A stretch of 64,000 bases of DNA from Xanthobacteraceae bacterium (GCA_022841625.1 JALHRD010000005.1:62001-126000); one strand, 5' to 3'; counted from the first letter of the stretch, positions 42,997 to 52,443 are shown. Numbers and translations are program-made. The notes: a model not told the origin generated them from the sequence alone.

Positions 42997-43974
42997 TCAC
43001 TGTTGTTGTTCGATGCCGGCCTTCTCGCGCACCGCCCGCCAGCGATCGACCTCGGCCGCGATATGCGCGCGCAACTCCTCCGGCGTCGACGACCGCGGCA
43101 GCGCGCCGACTTTGGCGATCTGCCCACGCAGGCTATCGGTGGCCAGCAAATCGCGCAGCGCTTTGTTGGTCTTGTCGACGATCGCCGCCGGCGTGCCGGC
43201 CGGGAACGATAGGCCGTACCAGCTTGTGACGTCGTAGCCGGGCAATCCCGATTCCGCGAGCGTGGCAATCTCGGGCACGGTCGGAAAGCGCTGCGCCGAC
43301 GTCACCCCAATCGGCCGCATCTTGCCGCCCTGGACATGGCCCAAGAGCGGCTGGATCAATTCGATCACCATCTGAACCTCGCCCGCGATCAACGCCGTGA
43401 GCGTCGCCGGGGTCGACTTGTAGGGCACATGCTGGATGTCGAGGCCGGCGAGTTGTTTCATATACTCGACGGCGAAATGCTGGGTGGTGCCGACGCCTGG
43501 ACTGCCGAAATTGAGCTTGCCGGGATTGGCCTTGGTATAGGCGATCAGGCTCTTGAGGTCCTTGGCCGGAAAATCCGGCGCCGTCACCAGCATCAAGCCC
43601 GCGGTGCCGATCATCGACACCATTTGAAAGTCGCTAACCGAGTCATAGCGCAGCGATTTGTAAATTGCCGGCGCCACCACATGGGCGGCGCTCATCATCA
43701 GCGCGGTGTAGCCGTCCTTGGGCGACTTCGCGACCTGCTCGGCCGCCGTCGTGCCGCCGGCGCCGACCCGGTTCTCGACCACGACCGGCTGGCCCAGCGC
43801 CTTCGACAGCGGCTCCGCGACGATCCGCGCGGCAATGTCAGTACCGCCGCCCGGACCGAAACCGACTATGATCCGGATTGGCCGGGTCGGCCACTCCTGC
43901 GCTTGCGCAGGGCTGGCCACAATGGAAAGGGCGGAGAATACGAGCGCAGCACCGAACCCAAACCGCCTCTTCAT
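42997..43974 (-). CDS. TTT-family (Bug/TctC) solute receptor
   Basis: 325 residues with a Sec signal (ALVFSALSIVASPAQAQ). The mature core is WPTRPIRIIVGFGPGGGTDIAARI, then VVENRVGAGGTTAAEQVAKSPKDG and NFGSPGVGTTQHFAVEYMKQLAG. Start follows GGAGGG. It is inside a minus-strand operon between FAH hydrolase and FMN reductase genes, the clearest case here of a receptor embedded in a catabolic operon. Confidence 0.94.
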   Translation of the reverse strand: MKRRFGFGAALVFSALSIVASPAQAQEWPTRPIRIIVGFGPGGGTDIAARIVAEPLSKALGQPVVVENRVGAGGTTAAEQVAKSPKDGYTALMMSAAHVVAPAIYKSLRYDSVSDFQMVSMIGTAGLMLVTAPDFPAKDLKSLIAYTKANPGKLNFGSPGVGTTQHFAVEYMKQLAGLDIQHVPYKSTPATLTALIAGEVQMVIELIQPLLGHVQGGKMRPIGVTSAQRFPTVPEIATLAESGLPGYDVTSWYGLSFPAGTPAAIVDKTNKALRDLLATDSLRGQIAKVGALPRSSTPEELRAHIAAEVDRWRAVREKAGIEQQQ

Positions 43975-44028
43975 GCGAAGCCCTCCACGCTTACCTCAAA
44001 AGTAGAACAGGCAACCACCTCATCCGCT

Positions 44029-44103
44029 CATTCCCGCGCAAGCGGGAATCCAGGGCCGCTGGCTCGGCTCAACCTGGGTCCCCGCTTCCGCGGGGACGAG
44101 CGG
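44029..44103. repeat. intergenic repeat of two hairpins
   Basis: TCATTCCCGCGCAAGCGGGAATCCAGG ... CCTGGGTCCCCGCTTCCGCGGGGACGA. Two GC-rich hairpins (TTCCCGC/GCGGGAA and GTCCCCGC/GCGGGGAC) are joined by a CCAGG/CCTGG dyad. This type is widespread in alphaproteobacterial intergenic DNA. It lies between the FAH gene and the Bug gene of the same operon. Confidence 0.75.
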
Positions 44104-44115
44104 ACTGCTCTCGAT

Positions 44116-44988
44116 CTACTTCTCGTCTGCGATCGGGTTGACCAGCACGCCGACGCCTTCGATGTCGATCTCGCAAGTGTCGCCACCCTTCATGAACACC
44201 GGGGGTTTGCGCGCGAAGCCGACGCCGGACGGCGTACCAGTGATGATGATGTCACCGGGTTCGAGAGTGATGCCTTGGGTGACATAGACCAGCGTCTCGG
44301 CAACCGGGAACATCATGTTATCGGTGTTGTCCGACTGCATGGTGTTGCCGTTGAGACGGGTTTGGATCTTGAGGCCCTTGCCGCCGGGCGGGACTTCATC
44401 GGCGGTGATCATCCACGGTCCGAAGCCGCCGGTCTTGTCGAAATTCTTGCCCATGTCCCACTGGGTCGTTTTGCGCTGGAACTCGCGCACCGAGCCTTCG
44501 TTGAAGCAGGAATAGCCGGCGATGCAGGAATAGGCATTGTCCATGGTGAGGTGCCGCGCCCGCTTGCCGATCACGACCACCATCTCGGCCTCATAATCGA
44601 GCGTGTCCGACACCTTGGGCCGCACGATCGCCTGCTGGTGCGGCACCAGCGACGTCTGGCAACGCATGAAGATGGTCGGGAACTTCGGAATATTGTCGCG
44701 ACTGAAGCCTTCCTTGACGTGCTCCAAATAATTGAGGCCAAGGCAGATGCTCTTCGGCGGCCGCGCGACCGGGAGCCCGAATTTGAGGCCCTTCAAGGGC
44801 TTGCGGGCGCTGGCGGGGGCGCGTTTGGCAAGGTCGGCGAGGCCCTTGAGGTCGCCATTGCTCTGGGCCAGCACGTCGGCAAGGTTCGACGGGACCTTGG
44901 CGTCGACCGCCTGCAGGTCGATCACATTGTCACCTTCGACCACGCCCAGGCGCAATCCCTCGTTCGTCTCAAAACCTACAATCTTCAT
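44116..44988 (-). CDS. fumarylacetoacetate hydrolase (FAH) family protein
   Basis: 290 residues. FAH-domain features: ICLGLNYLEHVKEG, TIFMRCQTSLVPHQQAIVRP, the metal-binding DYEAEMVVVIGKRAR, GFGPWMITADEVPPGG, then VAETLVYVTQGITLEPGDIIITGTPSGVGF. Family enzymes hydrolyse fumarylpyruvate, acylpyruvates or decarboxylate oxo-hydroxy acids. With the gentisate dioxygenase 6 kb away it could be the fumarylpyruvate hydrolase of a gentisate pathway. First gene of the FAH-Bug-FMN reductase-SDR operon. Confidence 0.92.
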   Translation of the reverse strand: MKIVGFETNEGLRLGVVEGDNVIDLQAVDAKVPSNLADVLAQSNGDLKGLADLAKRAPASARKPLKGLKFGLPVARPPKSICLGLNYLEHVKEGFSRDNIPKFPTIFMRCQTSLVPHQQAIVRPKVSDTLDYEAEMVVVIGKRARHLTMDNAYSCIAGYSCFNEGSVREFQRKTTQWDMGKNFDKTGGFGPWMITADEVPPGGKGLKIQTRLNGNTMQSDNTDNMMFPVAETLVYVTQGITLEPGDIIITGTPSGVGFARKPPVFMKGGDTCEIDIEGVGVLVNPIADEK

Positions 44989-45349
44989 GGCTTTTGAAGC
45001 TCCTGATCAGCTGACCACGGGACTATACCGAAGCGCAGGAAAGCACGTCTATACGGCAGCCCCCTTTTGCGGGGCCGCTTATAGCGGGCTCCCCTCGCCG
45101 TGTCTTGTGGGGGGCGGCCTCATTCGCGGCGCAGGGCGATGCCTGGACACCAAAACAGCCGTTAGGATCGGACCACGCCGGCACCGGCATCCAACCCGCA
45201 GTCTGCGCCATCGCACGCAGCCTTCAGCGCGCGATTGATGCGCCCGAGCCGATTGAGGTCGAACGGTGCGGCCACGCCGGCAGCATCGTTATAAGCAAGC
45301 ATTGCGGACACGCGCGTCCCTGACGAAATGGTGATTCTATTATGCGAAG
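44989..45349. other. intergenic region, no gene recognised
   Basis: 361 bp without a convincing gene. A 46-codon minus-strand frame (45162-45302) with plausible codon use has no ribosome site and no recognisable domain. A GC-rich dyad (GCGGGGCCGCTTATAGCGGGC, near 45067-45090) may be a hairpin. The FAH operon promoter should lie in its first part. Confidence 0.35.
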
Positions 45350-45853
45350 CTACCGCACCGCGTTGACGCCCGCGGTCGCGGCGACTCCATTCTGCGGGCC
45401 GGTGCCGCCGCTCACGCCAATCGCGCCGATGATCTTGCCATCGACAATGATCGGCAAGCCGCCTTCCGATGCGGTCGGACGCGCCTCATCGGGGAAGGTC
45501 ATGAAGGCGACATTGCCGGCGGTGAATTGGTCGACAAAGACCTTGCTGGAGCGGCGAAACAATGCGGATGTGCGGGCCTTCGCGGTGGCAAGCTGGAACG
45601 ACGCATTCTGGGTGCCATCCATCTTTTCGAAATAGATCACGCCGCCTTCCGGTCCGACGACCGCCACCGCCATGCGCCAATTGTTGCGACGCGCTTCCGC
45701 CAATGCAGCCGCAGCGGCGGCTTTGGCCTGTTCGGCATTGATCGGCAGACCGTATTCTGGCGCCGGCGGCGACGCCGCCTGCTCCGCCTGGGCTGGAGCG
45801 ACCGCGAACAGTACCGAAGCGATCAACAGCGCCATCAGAACCCGCATTGACAT
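45350..45853 (-). CDS. secreted GlcG/HbpS-family protein
   Basis: 167 residues from MSMRVLMALL (45853), preceded by GGAGG. A signal peptide (VLFAVAPAQAEQ) leads into the GlcG/HbpS (DUF336) domain: INAEQAKAAAAAALAEARRNNWRMAVAVVGPEGGVIYFEKMDG, then ARTSALFRRSSK and GGLPIIVDGKIIGAIGVSGGTGPQNG. Family members bind haem (HbpS) or accompany glycolate and diol metabolism. The glycine-rich IGAIGVSGG loop is intact. Divergent from the lytic transglycosylase. Ligand unknown. Confidence 0.9.
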   Translation of the reverse strand: MSMRVLMALLIASVLFAVAPAQAEQAASPPAPEYGLPINAEQAKAAAAAALAEARRNNWRMAVAVVGPEGGVIYFEKMDGTQNASFQLATAKARTSALFRRSSKVFVDQFTAGNVAFMTFPDEARPTASEGGLPIIVDGKIIGAIGVSGGTGPQNGVAATAGVNAVR

Positions 45854-46091
45854 TCTCGCCTCCTGATCCCCAGTACCGTTCAAGCCGCACCGCCAAACCG
45901 TCGCAATGCAGTCGCAACATACCCCGATTCCGGCACAATCCCTTGGGCAATACCCTGGGCGGTCGGCAACGTCTAACGAATACCGCTAAGATGGCCGAGC
46001 CGCAAATCCAAGAAACGACATAGTGGATTACGCCGCTTGCGATGGCGACCGCTAACGGGAGACAATGGTGGTGACGATAACGGACGGTGAT

Positions 46092-47315
46092 ATGCGAAAA
46101 AAGCTCCTGAGCTTTGTCCTGCTCTTGATAACGATCATTGCCGTCGGCGCGCCAACCACGGCCTTTAGCCAGCCCAATTGCCGCAACACCGGCAATTTCG
46201 ATCAGTGGTTGGCGGAATTCAAGCGCGAGGCGGCGGCGCAAAAAATCTCTGCCGCGGCCATTGCCGCGGCATCGCCATACCTGACTCTCGACCAGCGCAT
46301 TATCGGCATCGACCGCGGACAGCGGTTCTTCGCTCAGAACTTCCTCGATTTCTCCAACAAACTGGTTCCGGCCTATCGTCTCCAGCGCGGCGCCCAGATG
46401 ATCAAGAAACACCAGGACATCTTCCAGCGCATCGACAAGGATTTTGGCGTGCCCGCGCCGGTGATCGTCGCGTTCTGGGGGCTTGAAAGCGATTTCGGCG
46501 CCAGCGCCGGCAAGGAACATGTGCTTCGCGCGCTTGCGACACTCGCCTATGATTGCCGCCGGCCGGAACTGTTCCGCCCGCGCTTGTTTGATGCCCTGCG
46601 CATGATCGAGCGCGGCGATCTGCGCCCCGAGGAGATGATCGGCTCGTGGGCCGGCGAACTCGGCCAGACTCAGATGATGACCTCGGAATATTACCGCAGC
46701 GCGGTCGACTATGACGGCGACGGCCGGCGCAATTTGATTAAGAGCGTACCCGATGTGCTCGCTTCGACCGCAAATTACCTCAAGCATCTCGGCTGGAAAC
46801 GCGGCCAGCCATGGGTGCAAGAAGTGCGCGTTCCCGCCAATCTGCCTTGGGAGCAATCCGACCTGACGATCCAGCATCCGCGATCGCAATGGGCGAAGTG
46901 GGGCGTGACGCGCGCCGACGGCAGGCCACTCGAAACCGACGCCCTGCCCGCCTCGCTGGTACTGCCGATGGGGCGTTTCGGGCCGGCTTTCCTCGCCTTC
47001 GACAATTTCAAGATTTACACGGAGTGGAACAATTCGCTGATCTACTCACTGACCGCCGCCTATTACGCGTCCCGGCTGGCCGGCGCGGGACCCTATAATC
47101 GCGGTCTTGGCGAGAAGATCCCCGGACTGAACGCCGATGAAGTACGCGAATTGCAGACGCTCCTGGCCAAGCGCGGCTATGATGTCGGCCGGATCGATGG
47201 CATTCTCGGCTTGAAGAGCCGCCACGCCGTCCGCGACATGCAAATCAAACTCAAGCTGCCAGCCGATTCCTGGCCAACGGCGGAATTGCTCGCCCGCCTG
47301 CGCGGCGGGCGCTAA
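46092..47315 (+). CDS. MltB-type lytic murein transglycosylase with peptidoglycan-binding domain
   Basis: 407 residues from MRKKLLSFVLLLITIIAVG, the best signal peptide. An ATG at 46065 would add nine partly acidic residues. The MltB/SltB catalytic segment is VIVAFWGLESDFGAS (catalytic Glu), with AGELGQTQMMTSEYYRSAVDYDGDGRRNL downstream. The C-terminal about 60 residues are a PG-binding 1 domain (LNADEVRELQTLLAKRGYDVGRIDGILGLKSRHAVRDMQ). It cleaves peptidoglycan to anhydromuramyl products in the periplasm. It is followed closely by a Bug receptor gene, probably by chance. Confidence 0.93.
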   Translation: MRKKLLSFVLLLITIIAVGAPTTAFSQPNCRNTGNFDQWLAEFKREAAAQKISAAAIAAASPYLTLDQRIIGIDRGQRFFAQNFLDFSNKLVPAYRLQRGAQMIKKHQDIFQRIDKDFGVPAPVIVAFWGLESDFGASAGKEHVLRALATLAYDCRRPELFRPRLFDALRMIERGDLRPEEMIGSWAGELGQTQMMTSEYYRSAVDYDGDGRRNLIKSVPDVLASTANYLKHLGWKRGQPWVQEVRVPANLPWEQSDLTIQHPRSQWAKWGVTRADGRPLETDALPASLVLPMGRFGPAFLAFDNFKIYTEWNNSLIYSLTAAYYASRLAGAGPYNRGLGEKIPGLNADEVRELQTLLAKRGYDVGRIDGILGLKSRHAVRDMQIKLKLPADSWPTAELLARLRGGR

Positions 47316-47336
47316 TTGAGAGTGGAAGAGACCGCG

Positions 47337-48350
47337 ATGACTAAGATCCGCGCACGCGCAATCGGCCTGCTTTGCCTGATGGCGCTAAGCCTGGGCGCAA
47401 CGCCGATTCTGGCCCAGCCGGCGCCAAGCGCCGCCGATGCCGCGAACTATCCCAGCCGGATCGTGCGTCTGATTGTGCCATTTCCGCCCGGCGGCCCGGC
47501 CGACGTCATCGCGCGCTTTGTCGGGCAGAAACTCACCGAGGATTGGGGCCAGACGGTCGTAATCGAGAACCGGCCCGGCGGCAATACCGCGATCGCCGCG
47601 CAGCAGGTCGCACGCGCCGCGCCCGACGGCTACACGCTACTGATCCCGATGGACACCACCATGGTGCTCAATCCTCTCCTCATGCCCAACCTGCCCTACG
47701 ATCCGCTGAAGGATCTCATACCGATCACCATGCTGACCAAGAACATGTCGCTGGTGGTCACCCGGATGGCGGGGCCGAAATCGATCCAGGACCTGATCGC
47801 GCAGGCCAAAGCCCGTCCCGGCAAGATGAATATGGGCGCCGGCACGATCACCTCGCGGCTTGGCGCGATCTTGTTCGCCAAAACCGCCGGCATCGACGTG
47901 CAACTGATTCCGTTCAAGGGCAGCGCCGAGATCGGCCAGGCGGTGCTCGCCGGCACGGTCGACTTCGCGCTCGACTCCACCGGCACCGCGTTGCCGCTGG
48001 TTCAAGGCGGCCAGTATCGGGCGCTGGCGAAATACACCAACCAGCCGCTGCCATTGTTTCCCGGCGTGCCGAGCCTGAGCGAAGCGGCCGGCCTGCCCTC
48101 GCTCGACGAAAGCTCGACCTGGATTGCACTCGCCGCCCCCGCCGGCACACCACGCCCGATCGTCGACAAGATCCAAAGGGCCGTCGCGAAAATCTATGCC
48201 GACCGGCCGACCATGCAGAAGCTCGAAAAGGCCGGCATCACGCCGATCGGTTCGACGCCTGACGAACTCACGGCTTTTATCCGCAGCGAGACTGCGCGCT
48301 GGTCGCAGGTTCTCAAAGAGAACAGCCATTTGTTACGGCTGGAAGAATAG
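47337..48350 (+). CDS. TTT-family (Bug/TctC) solute receptor
   Basis: 337 residues from ATG 47337 (GGAAGAG upstream). Sec signal ends near TPILAQPAPSAAD. The mature core is YPSRIVRLIVPFPPGGPADVIARF, then VVIENRPGGNTAIAAQQVARAAPDG and NMGAGTITSRLGAILFAKTAG. It lies 33 bp before the ThDP enzyme gene and reads the same way, so the two probably form a transport/catabolism unit. The 2-oxo acid handled by the enzyme is a plausible ligand. Confidence 0.93.
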   Translation: MTKIRARAIGLLCLMALSLGATPILAQPAPSAADAANYPSRIVRLIVPFPPGGPADVIARFVGQKLTEDWGQTVVIENRPGGNTAIAAQQVARAAPDGYTLLIPMDTTMVLNPLLMPNLPYDPLKDLIPITMLTKNMSLVVTRMAGPKSIQDLIAQAKARPGKMNMGAGTITSRLGAILFAKTAGIDVQLIPFKGSAEIGQAVLAGTVDFALDSTGTALPLVQGGQYRALAKYTNQPLPLFPGVPSLSEAAGLPSLDESSTWIALAAPAGTPRPIVDKIQRAVAKIYADRPTMQKLEKAGITPIGSTPDELTAFIRSETARWSQVLKENSHLLRLEE

Positions 48351-48383
48351 ACCCCAATTGACCGCATCATTCACGGAGTAACC

Positions 48384-50117
48384 ATGGACACCGGCGCCAA
48401 TGTCGCGAGCCACTCGGCCGCAAATTATTTCATCGAAGGATTAAACGAGGTCGGGATCGATTTCCTGTTCTCAAATATGGGCACCGACCACGCGCCGATC
48501 ATCGAGGCGTTCGCCGGCCGCAAACGGCGCGGCCAGAAAGTTCCGACCATCTTGGTATGCCCGCACGAGAACACCGCCGCGCACATGGCCGGTGGCTATG
48601 CCCTGGTGACCGGGCGCGGCCAGGGCGTGCTGGTTCATGTCGATGTCGGCACTGCCAATACCGCCAACGCCATGCACAACCTTTATCGCAGCCGGCTGCC
48701 GGTATTGCTGATGGCGGGCAAAGCGCCGTTCACCACCCATGGCGAACTCACCGGCACGCGCGACAATTATGTGCATTTCGTGCAGGAGCCGTTCGACCAG
48801 GGCAGCCTGGTGCGGCCCTACACCAAATGGGAATGGACGCTGCCCTCCGGCATCGTCACCAAGGAAGTCATCCGCCGCGCCCACACCATCATGCAGAGCG
48901 ACCCGAAGGGGCCGGTCTATTTGATGCTGCCGCGCGAAATCCTCACCGAAGTCTGGGCCGACGATGACGTTCGCTCCTATCCTGGCGAGCGCTATGGCTC
49001 AACCCAACCGGCCGGCGCCGATCCGCGCGTGGTCGACCAGCTCGCGGATGCGCTGCTGGCTTCAAGCTATCCGATCCTGCTCGCGTCCTATGCCGGCCGC
49101 ACCCCGGGCGCTTCCGAAGCGATCGAGCGGCTCGCCGCGTTCGCCGGCATTCGGCTGTTCGAAGCCAATATGGTCAACAATTTTGGCCATGAAGGCCCGT
49201 GCTTCTGCGGCTTTGGCGGCGGCCCACACATCGGCAAGGCCGACTTCGGCCTGTTGGTCGACGTCGACGTTCCGTTCTTCCCGCGCGAGACCAAGCTCAA
49301 CGAAAAGACGTTCTGGGGCCAGATTGACGTCGATGTGCTCAAGAGCGGTTCGCCAATGTGGAGCTTTCCCGCGAACCTGCGCCTGCAAGGCAGTAGCGCG
49401 CGGATTCTCGAACAGCTCTGCGAGGCGGTGCAACAAAAGGCATCGCCGGCGTTCCGCGATGCCGCCCAGGCCCGCGTCGCGGAGATGGCGGAGCAACAGG
49501 CGAAACGCAAACAAATCGCGGCCGAGCTCGCCGCCAACCAGGGCACGGTCGGGGCGATCAATGCGCATTACCTCTGCGCCGAATTAGCCAAGCGTATCGA
49601 GGACAAGGATATTATTTTCGCGGAAGCGGCGCGCAATTCGCCAGCGATCCAACAACAGATTCCGCGGCCGTTGCCCGGTACGGTCACACGGGTCGGCGGC
49701 GGTGGCCTCGGCTCGTCTGGCGGCATGGCGCTCGGCGCCAAGCTCGCCGCGCCCGACCGCATGATGATTCAAATCGTCGGCGATGGCAGCTTCTATTTCA
49801 ACGTGCCAAGCTCGGTGTTCGGCGCCTCGAAACAATACAAGCTGCCGATCCTTTCGATTGTGGTCGACAATGGCGGCTGGTCGGCGGTGAAGGAATCGAC
49901 GCTGCGCGTCTATCCCGACGGCGACGCCAAGTTCGAGGACGAGTTCTCGGCCAATTTGCCGAGCGACGTCGACTTCTCCAAAATCGGCGAGGCGTTCGGC
50001 GCCTATGGCGAGAAAGTCACCGACCCGGCCAAGGTGCCGGCGGCGCTCGACCGCGCCATCAAGGAGGTCAAGGGCGGCCGCTCCGCACTGCTGCACGTGA
50101 CGGTGACACGGCTGTAG
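48384..50117 (+). CDS. thiamine-diphosphate-dependent enzyme (acetolactate synthase / 2-oxo acid decarboxylase-like)
   Basis: 577 residues with the three-domain ThDP layout. In the PYR domain, CPHENTAAHMAGGYALVTGRG carries the catalytic Glu. The central domain follows. The PP domain has VGGGGLGSSGGMALGAKLA and the ThDP/Mg motif IVGDGSFYFN ... IVVDNGGW (GDG-x-N). It is not a housekeeping IlvB: no ilvH follows and the PYR start (IDFLFSNMGTDHAPIIEAFA) is of the divergent 'acetolactate synthase-like' group. Decarboxylation or carboligation of an aromatic or aliphatic 2-oxo acid is likely. GGAG precedes the ATG. Confidence 0.9.
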   Translation: MDTGANVASHSAANYFIEGLNEVGIDFLFSNMGTDHAPIIEAFAGRKRRGQKVPTILVCPHENTAAHMAGGYALVTGRGQGVLVHVDVGTANTANAMHNLYRSRLPVLLMAGKAPFTTHGELTGTRDNYVHFVQEPFDQGSLVRPYTKWEWTLPSGIVTKEVIRRAHTIMQSDPKGPVYLMLPREILTEVWADDDVRSYPGERYGSTQPAGADPRVVDQLADALLASSYPILLASYAGRTPGASEAIERLAAFAGIRLFEANMVNNFGHEGPCFCGFGGGPHIGKADFGLLVDVDVPFFPRETKLNEKTFWGQIDVDVLKSGSPMWSFPANLRLQGSSARILEQLCEAVQQKASPAFRDAAQARVAEMAEQQAKRKQIAAELAANQGTVGAINAHYLCAELAKRIEDKDIIFAEAARNSPAIQQQIPRPLPGTVTRVGGGGLGSSGGMALGAKLAAPDRMMIQIVGDGSFYFNVPSSVFGASKQYKLPILSIVVDNGGWSAVKESTLRVYPDGDAKFEDEFSANLPSDVDFSKIGEAFGAYGEKVTDPAKVPAALDRAIKEVKGGRSALLHVTVTRL

Positions 50118-50158
50118 CCGTTGCGCGGCCAGAGAAAAGCGACTGACGGGAGCGGACG

Positions 50159-51121
50159 CTATTTCTTCACCATCGTCCGCACCACCGGCACCCAGCGAGC
50201 GACTTCGGCTTGCACAAAACCGGTCAGTTCCGCCGACGACATCAGGCGCGGCTCCTCGCCTTCGTTTTCGAAGTGCTTTTTCAACTCCGGCTTCACCGCT
50301 ATCCGGAGCACTTCCCGATTGACCGCGTCGGCAATCGGCTTCGGGAGCCCCGCCGGCCCGCTGATCATGGTCCAGGTGGTGGTTTCAATGTCGGGATAGC
50401 CGAGTTCGCTCAGCGTCGGCAGGTCCGGCAGTTGCGGCAGTCGCTTCGCCGACGACACGCCGAGCGGGATGAGCGTCCCCGCCTGCACATGTTGGCGTGC
50501 GGTCGCCCAATTGAGCGCGCCCACCGGCACCCGGCCGGCCAGCAGATCGACCACCGCCGCGCTGCCGGCGCGATAAGGAATGTGCACCGCGTTGAGCTTC
50601 TCCTTCACCACCACATATTCAAACACAACATGGCCGACGGTGCCGGTTCCGGACGACACATAGGGCATCGCCTTGGTTTGCGACCGCGCATAGGCAAGCA
50701 GGTCCCGCATGCTCTTCACGCCGATGGCGGGATGCGCGACCATGATGCTTGGTGCGCCGCCGAAGAACGCGATGTGGGTGAAATCCTTGACCGGATCGAA
50801 ACCGGGGTTGTCGCTCAGCGCCGCCGCCAGCACATGCACCGACATCCCGCCTGAGCCGAGCGTGTAACCATCGGGTTCCGCCCGCGCTAGCGCCGCCGCC
50901 CCGATCAGCCCGCCGCCGCCGGTGCGATTTTCGACCACGAATTGCTGGCCGAAGGCCTGCCCGAGATGATCGGAAAACAGCCGCGCCACCACATCGGCCG
51001 CGCCACCGGCGCCATAGGGCACCAGCATCTTGATTGGCTTATTCGGCCATTCCGGCTTCTGCGCGAACGCAGCGCCGGTAATGCCGATGGTCATTGCCAA
51101 GAGCAGCGCATGTCTTGTCAT
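50159..51121 (-). CDS. TTT-family (Bug/TctC) solute receptor
   Basis: 320 residues from MTRHALLLAMTIG (51121), with GGAG upstream. The signal ends ITGAAFAQK. The mature core is WPNKPIKMLVPYGAGGAADVVARLF, then VVENRTGGGGLIGAAALARAEPDG and PYVSSGTGTVGHVVFEYVVVKEK. It converges with the ThDP enzyme gene and lies just downstream of a second receptor gene on the same strand (51166), giving a tandem of two receptors from different clades. Confidence 0.93.
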   Translation of the reverse strand: MTRHALLLAMTIGITGAAFAQKPEWPNKPIKMLVPYGAGGAADVVARLFSDHLGQAFGQQFVVENRTGGGGLIGAAALARAEPDGYTLGSGGMSVHVLAAALSDNPGFDPVKDFTHIAFFGGAPSIMVAHPAIGVKSMRDLLAYARSQTKAMPYVSSGTGTVGHVVFEYVVVKEKLNAVHIPYRAGSAAVVDLLAGRVPVGALNWATARQHVQAGTLIPLGVSSAKRLPQLPDLPTLSELGYPDIETTTWTMISGPAGLPKPIADAVNREVLRIAVKPELKKHFENEGEEPRLMSSAELTGFVQAEVARWVPVVRTMVKK

Positions 51122-51165
51122 TGCGATCTCCGCCACACAACCGGCGCACGGCGCGTATTCGCAAA

Positions 51166-52194
51166 CTACTTTGCCGCCGGAACGTCGAGCGCCGCCTTCA
51201 CCCGCGCAACGATTTCCGGCCGGGTGGCAGCAAGTTCGCGCACCAGCGCCTGCAAGGCTTCGCCGGTCATCGGCGAGATTTCGAGCTGAAGCTTTTCGGC
51301 GTCTGCAATGAACGCCGGATCCTTCATGGTCGCGTCAAACGCGCGGCGCAATGCATGCACCCGTTCGGCCGGGACATCGGGGGGCAGGAAATAAGGCCGC
51401 GCATATTCGGTGCGAGCGAACAGGAGCCGCATCGCGGTCCGCTGCTCCTCGGTCTTGGCGAGATCCATCACCATCGGCACGCCCGGCAGTTCCGGCGAAG
51501 GCCGCATATTGTATTGCACGAGGAACTTGATCTTCTTCTCGTCGATCCATTTCTGCGACAGCGTCTTGACCGACGCAAGGCCGACGCCGGCATTGCCGTG
51601 GATCTCACCGCGCTCGGTCGCGATGTTGATCTCCGGCGTCCCCTTGTAGCCGCGCACCAGCCTGAACTTGTAACCAAACAGATCGTTGAGCAGCAGCGGG
51701 AAATCATTCATGGTTGTGCCAACGGTTGTCGAACCGACCAGCACTTCCTTGGTTGCCATTTCGCTGATGTGTGAAACCGGCGCCGCGTGCCAAAGGAACG
51801 CGACATAGGCTTCGCTCTGGAGGCTACCCAGCCAGATCAGTTTGGACGCATCGAACTGCGTACCGGCGACCAGCATCGGCGCCGTGGGCGCGCCGTTGAG
51901 CGGCGCCGCAAGCACGGTGCCGTCCTTCGGGCCCTGATTGTAAAGCTGGTTCGTCATCAGAATGCCACCGGCCGCCGGCTGGTTCTGGACGATCATGCTC
52001 GGATTGCCCGGAATGTAGTTGACCATGTGGCGGGCCAGTGCGCGCGAATAAAGGTCGTAACCGCCGCCCACGGAGGAGCCGACGATCAGTCGCATTTGTT
52101 TGCCCTTATAGAAGGCAGCGACATCGTCCTGCGCCAGCGCCGGCGCGACATGCACGGCCAATGCGAGCATCAAGCCAAAAAATCGGATTTGCAT
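51166..52194 (-). CDS. TTT-family (Bug/TctC) solute receptor, divergent clade
   Basis: 342 residues from MQIRFFGLMLALAV (52194). The signal ends VAPALAQDD. The mature part begins VAAFYKGKQMRLIVGSSVGGGYDLYSRALARH and continues with YIPGNPSMIVQNQPAAGGILMTNQLYN. The 'PGNP...VQN' layout is shared with the receptor at 9966 and separates both from the other eight. It lies 44 bp upstream of the receptor at 50159. The longer frame to 52248 adds an unlikely N-terminus. Confidence 0.9.
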   Translation of the reverse strand: MQIRFFGLMLALAVHVAPALAQDDVAAFYKGKQMRLIVGSSVGGGYDLYSRALARHMVNYIPGNPSMIVQNQPAAGGILMTNQLYNQGPKDGTVLAAPLNGAPTAPMLVAGTQFDASKLIWLGSLQSEAYVAFLWHAAPVSHISEMATKEVLVGSTTVGTTMNDFPLLLNDLFGYKFRLVRGYKGTPEINIATERGEIHGNAGVGLASVKTLSQKWIDEKKIKFLVQYNMRPSPELPGVPMVMDLAKTEEQRTAMRLLFARTEYARPYFLPPDVPAERVHALRRAFDATMKDPAFIADAEKLQLEISPMTGEALQALVRELAATRPEIVARVKAALDVPAAK

Positions 52195-52443
52195 GGATTG
52201 CTCTCTGTTCCCGCTGCCCGGCTTGCACCGGGTCAATTTCCGCACCATTCCCGCCTTATTTGCTAATATTAGAGTACCCGTATCGCCGTGTCACAGCGCC
52301 CATCATGGTCCTATTGGCCGCGACAAATCCTCTAAATTGAACCGTTGTTAATCGACCGTGACTCAGTCAAAACCAAATCCGGCCGCAATATTCGACTACC
52401 ATCGATTTGATCGACTGCCGTCGATGACCAATAGGAGGTCAAA

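Noticed and set aside
45162-45302. 46-codon minus-strand frame in the gap upstream of the FAH gene
   Set aside because: No ribosome site and no recognisable sequence; kept only as a remark in the intergenic entry.
45486-46889. 467-codon minus-strand frame over the lytic transglycosylase
   Set aside because: Antisense to a clear MltB-type gene and its intergenic region; composition is that of a GC-rich shadow frame.
48384-50117. Housekeeping acetolactate synthase large subunit (ilvB)
   Set aside because: No ilvH or ilvC follows, the PYR-domain start is atypical, and the neighbour is a Bug receptor; a catabolic ThDP enzyme fits better.
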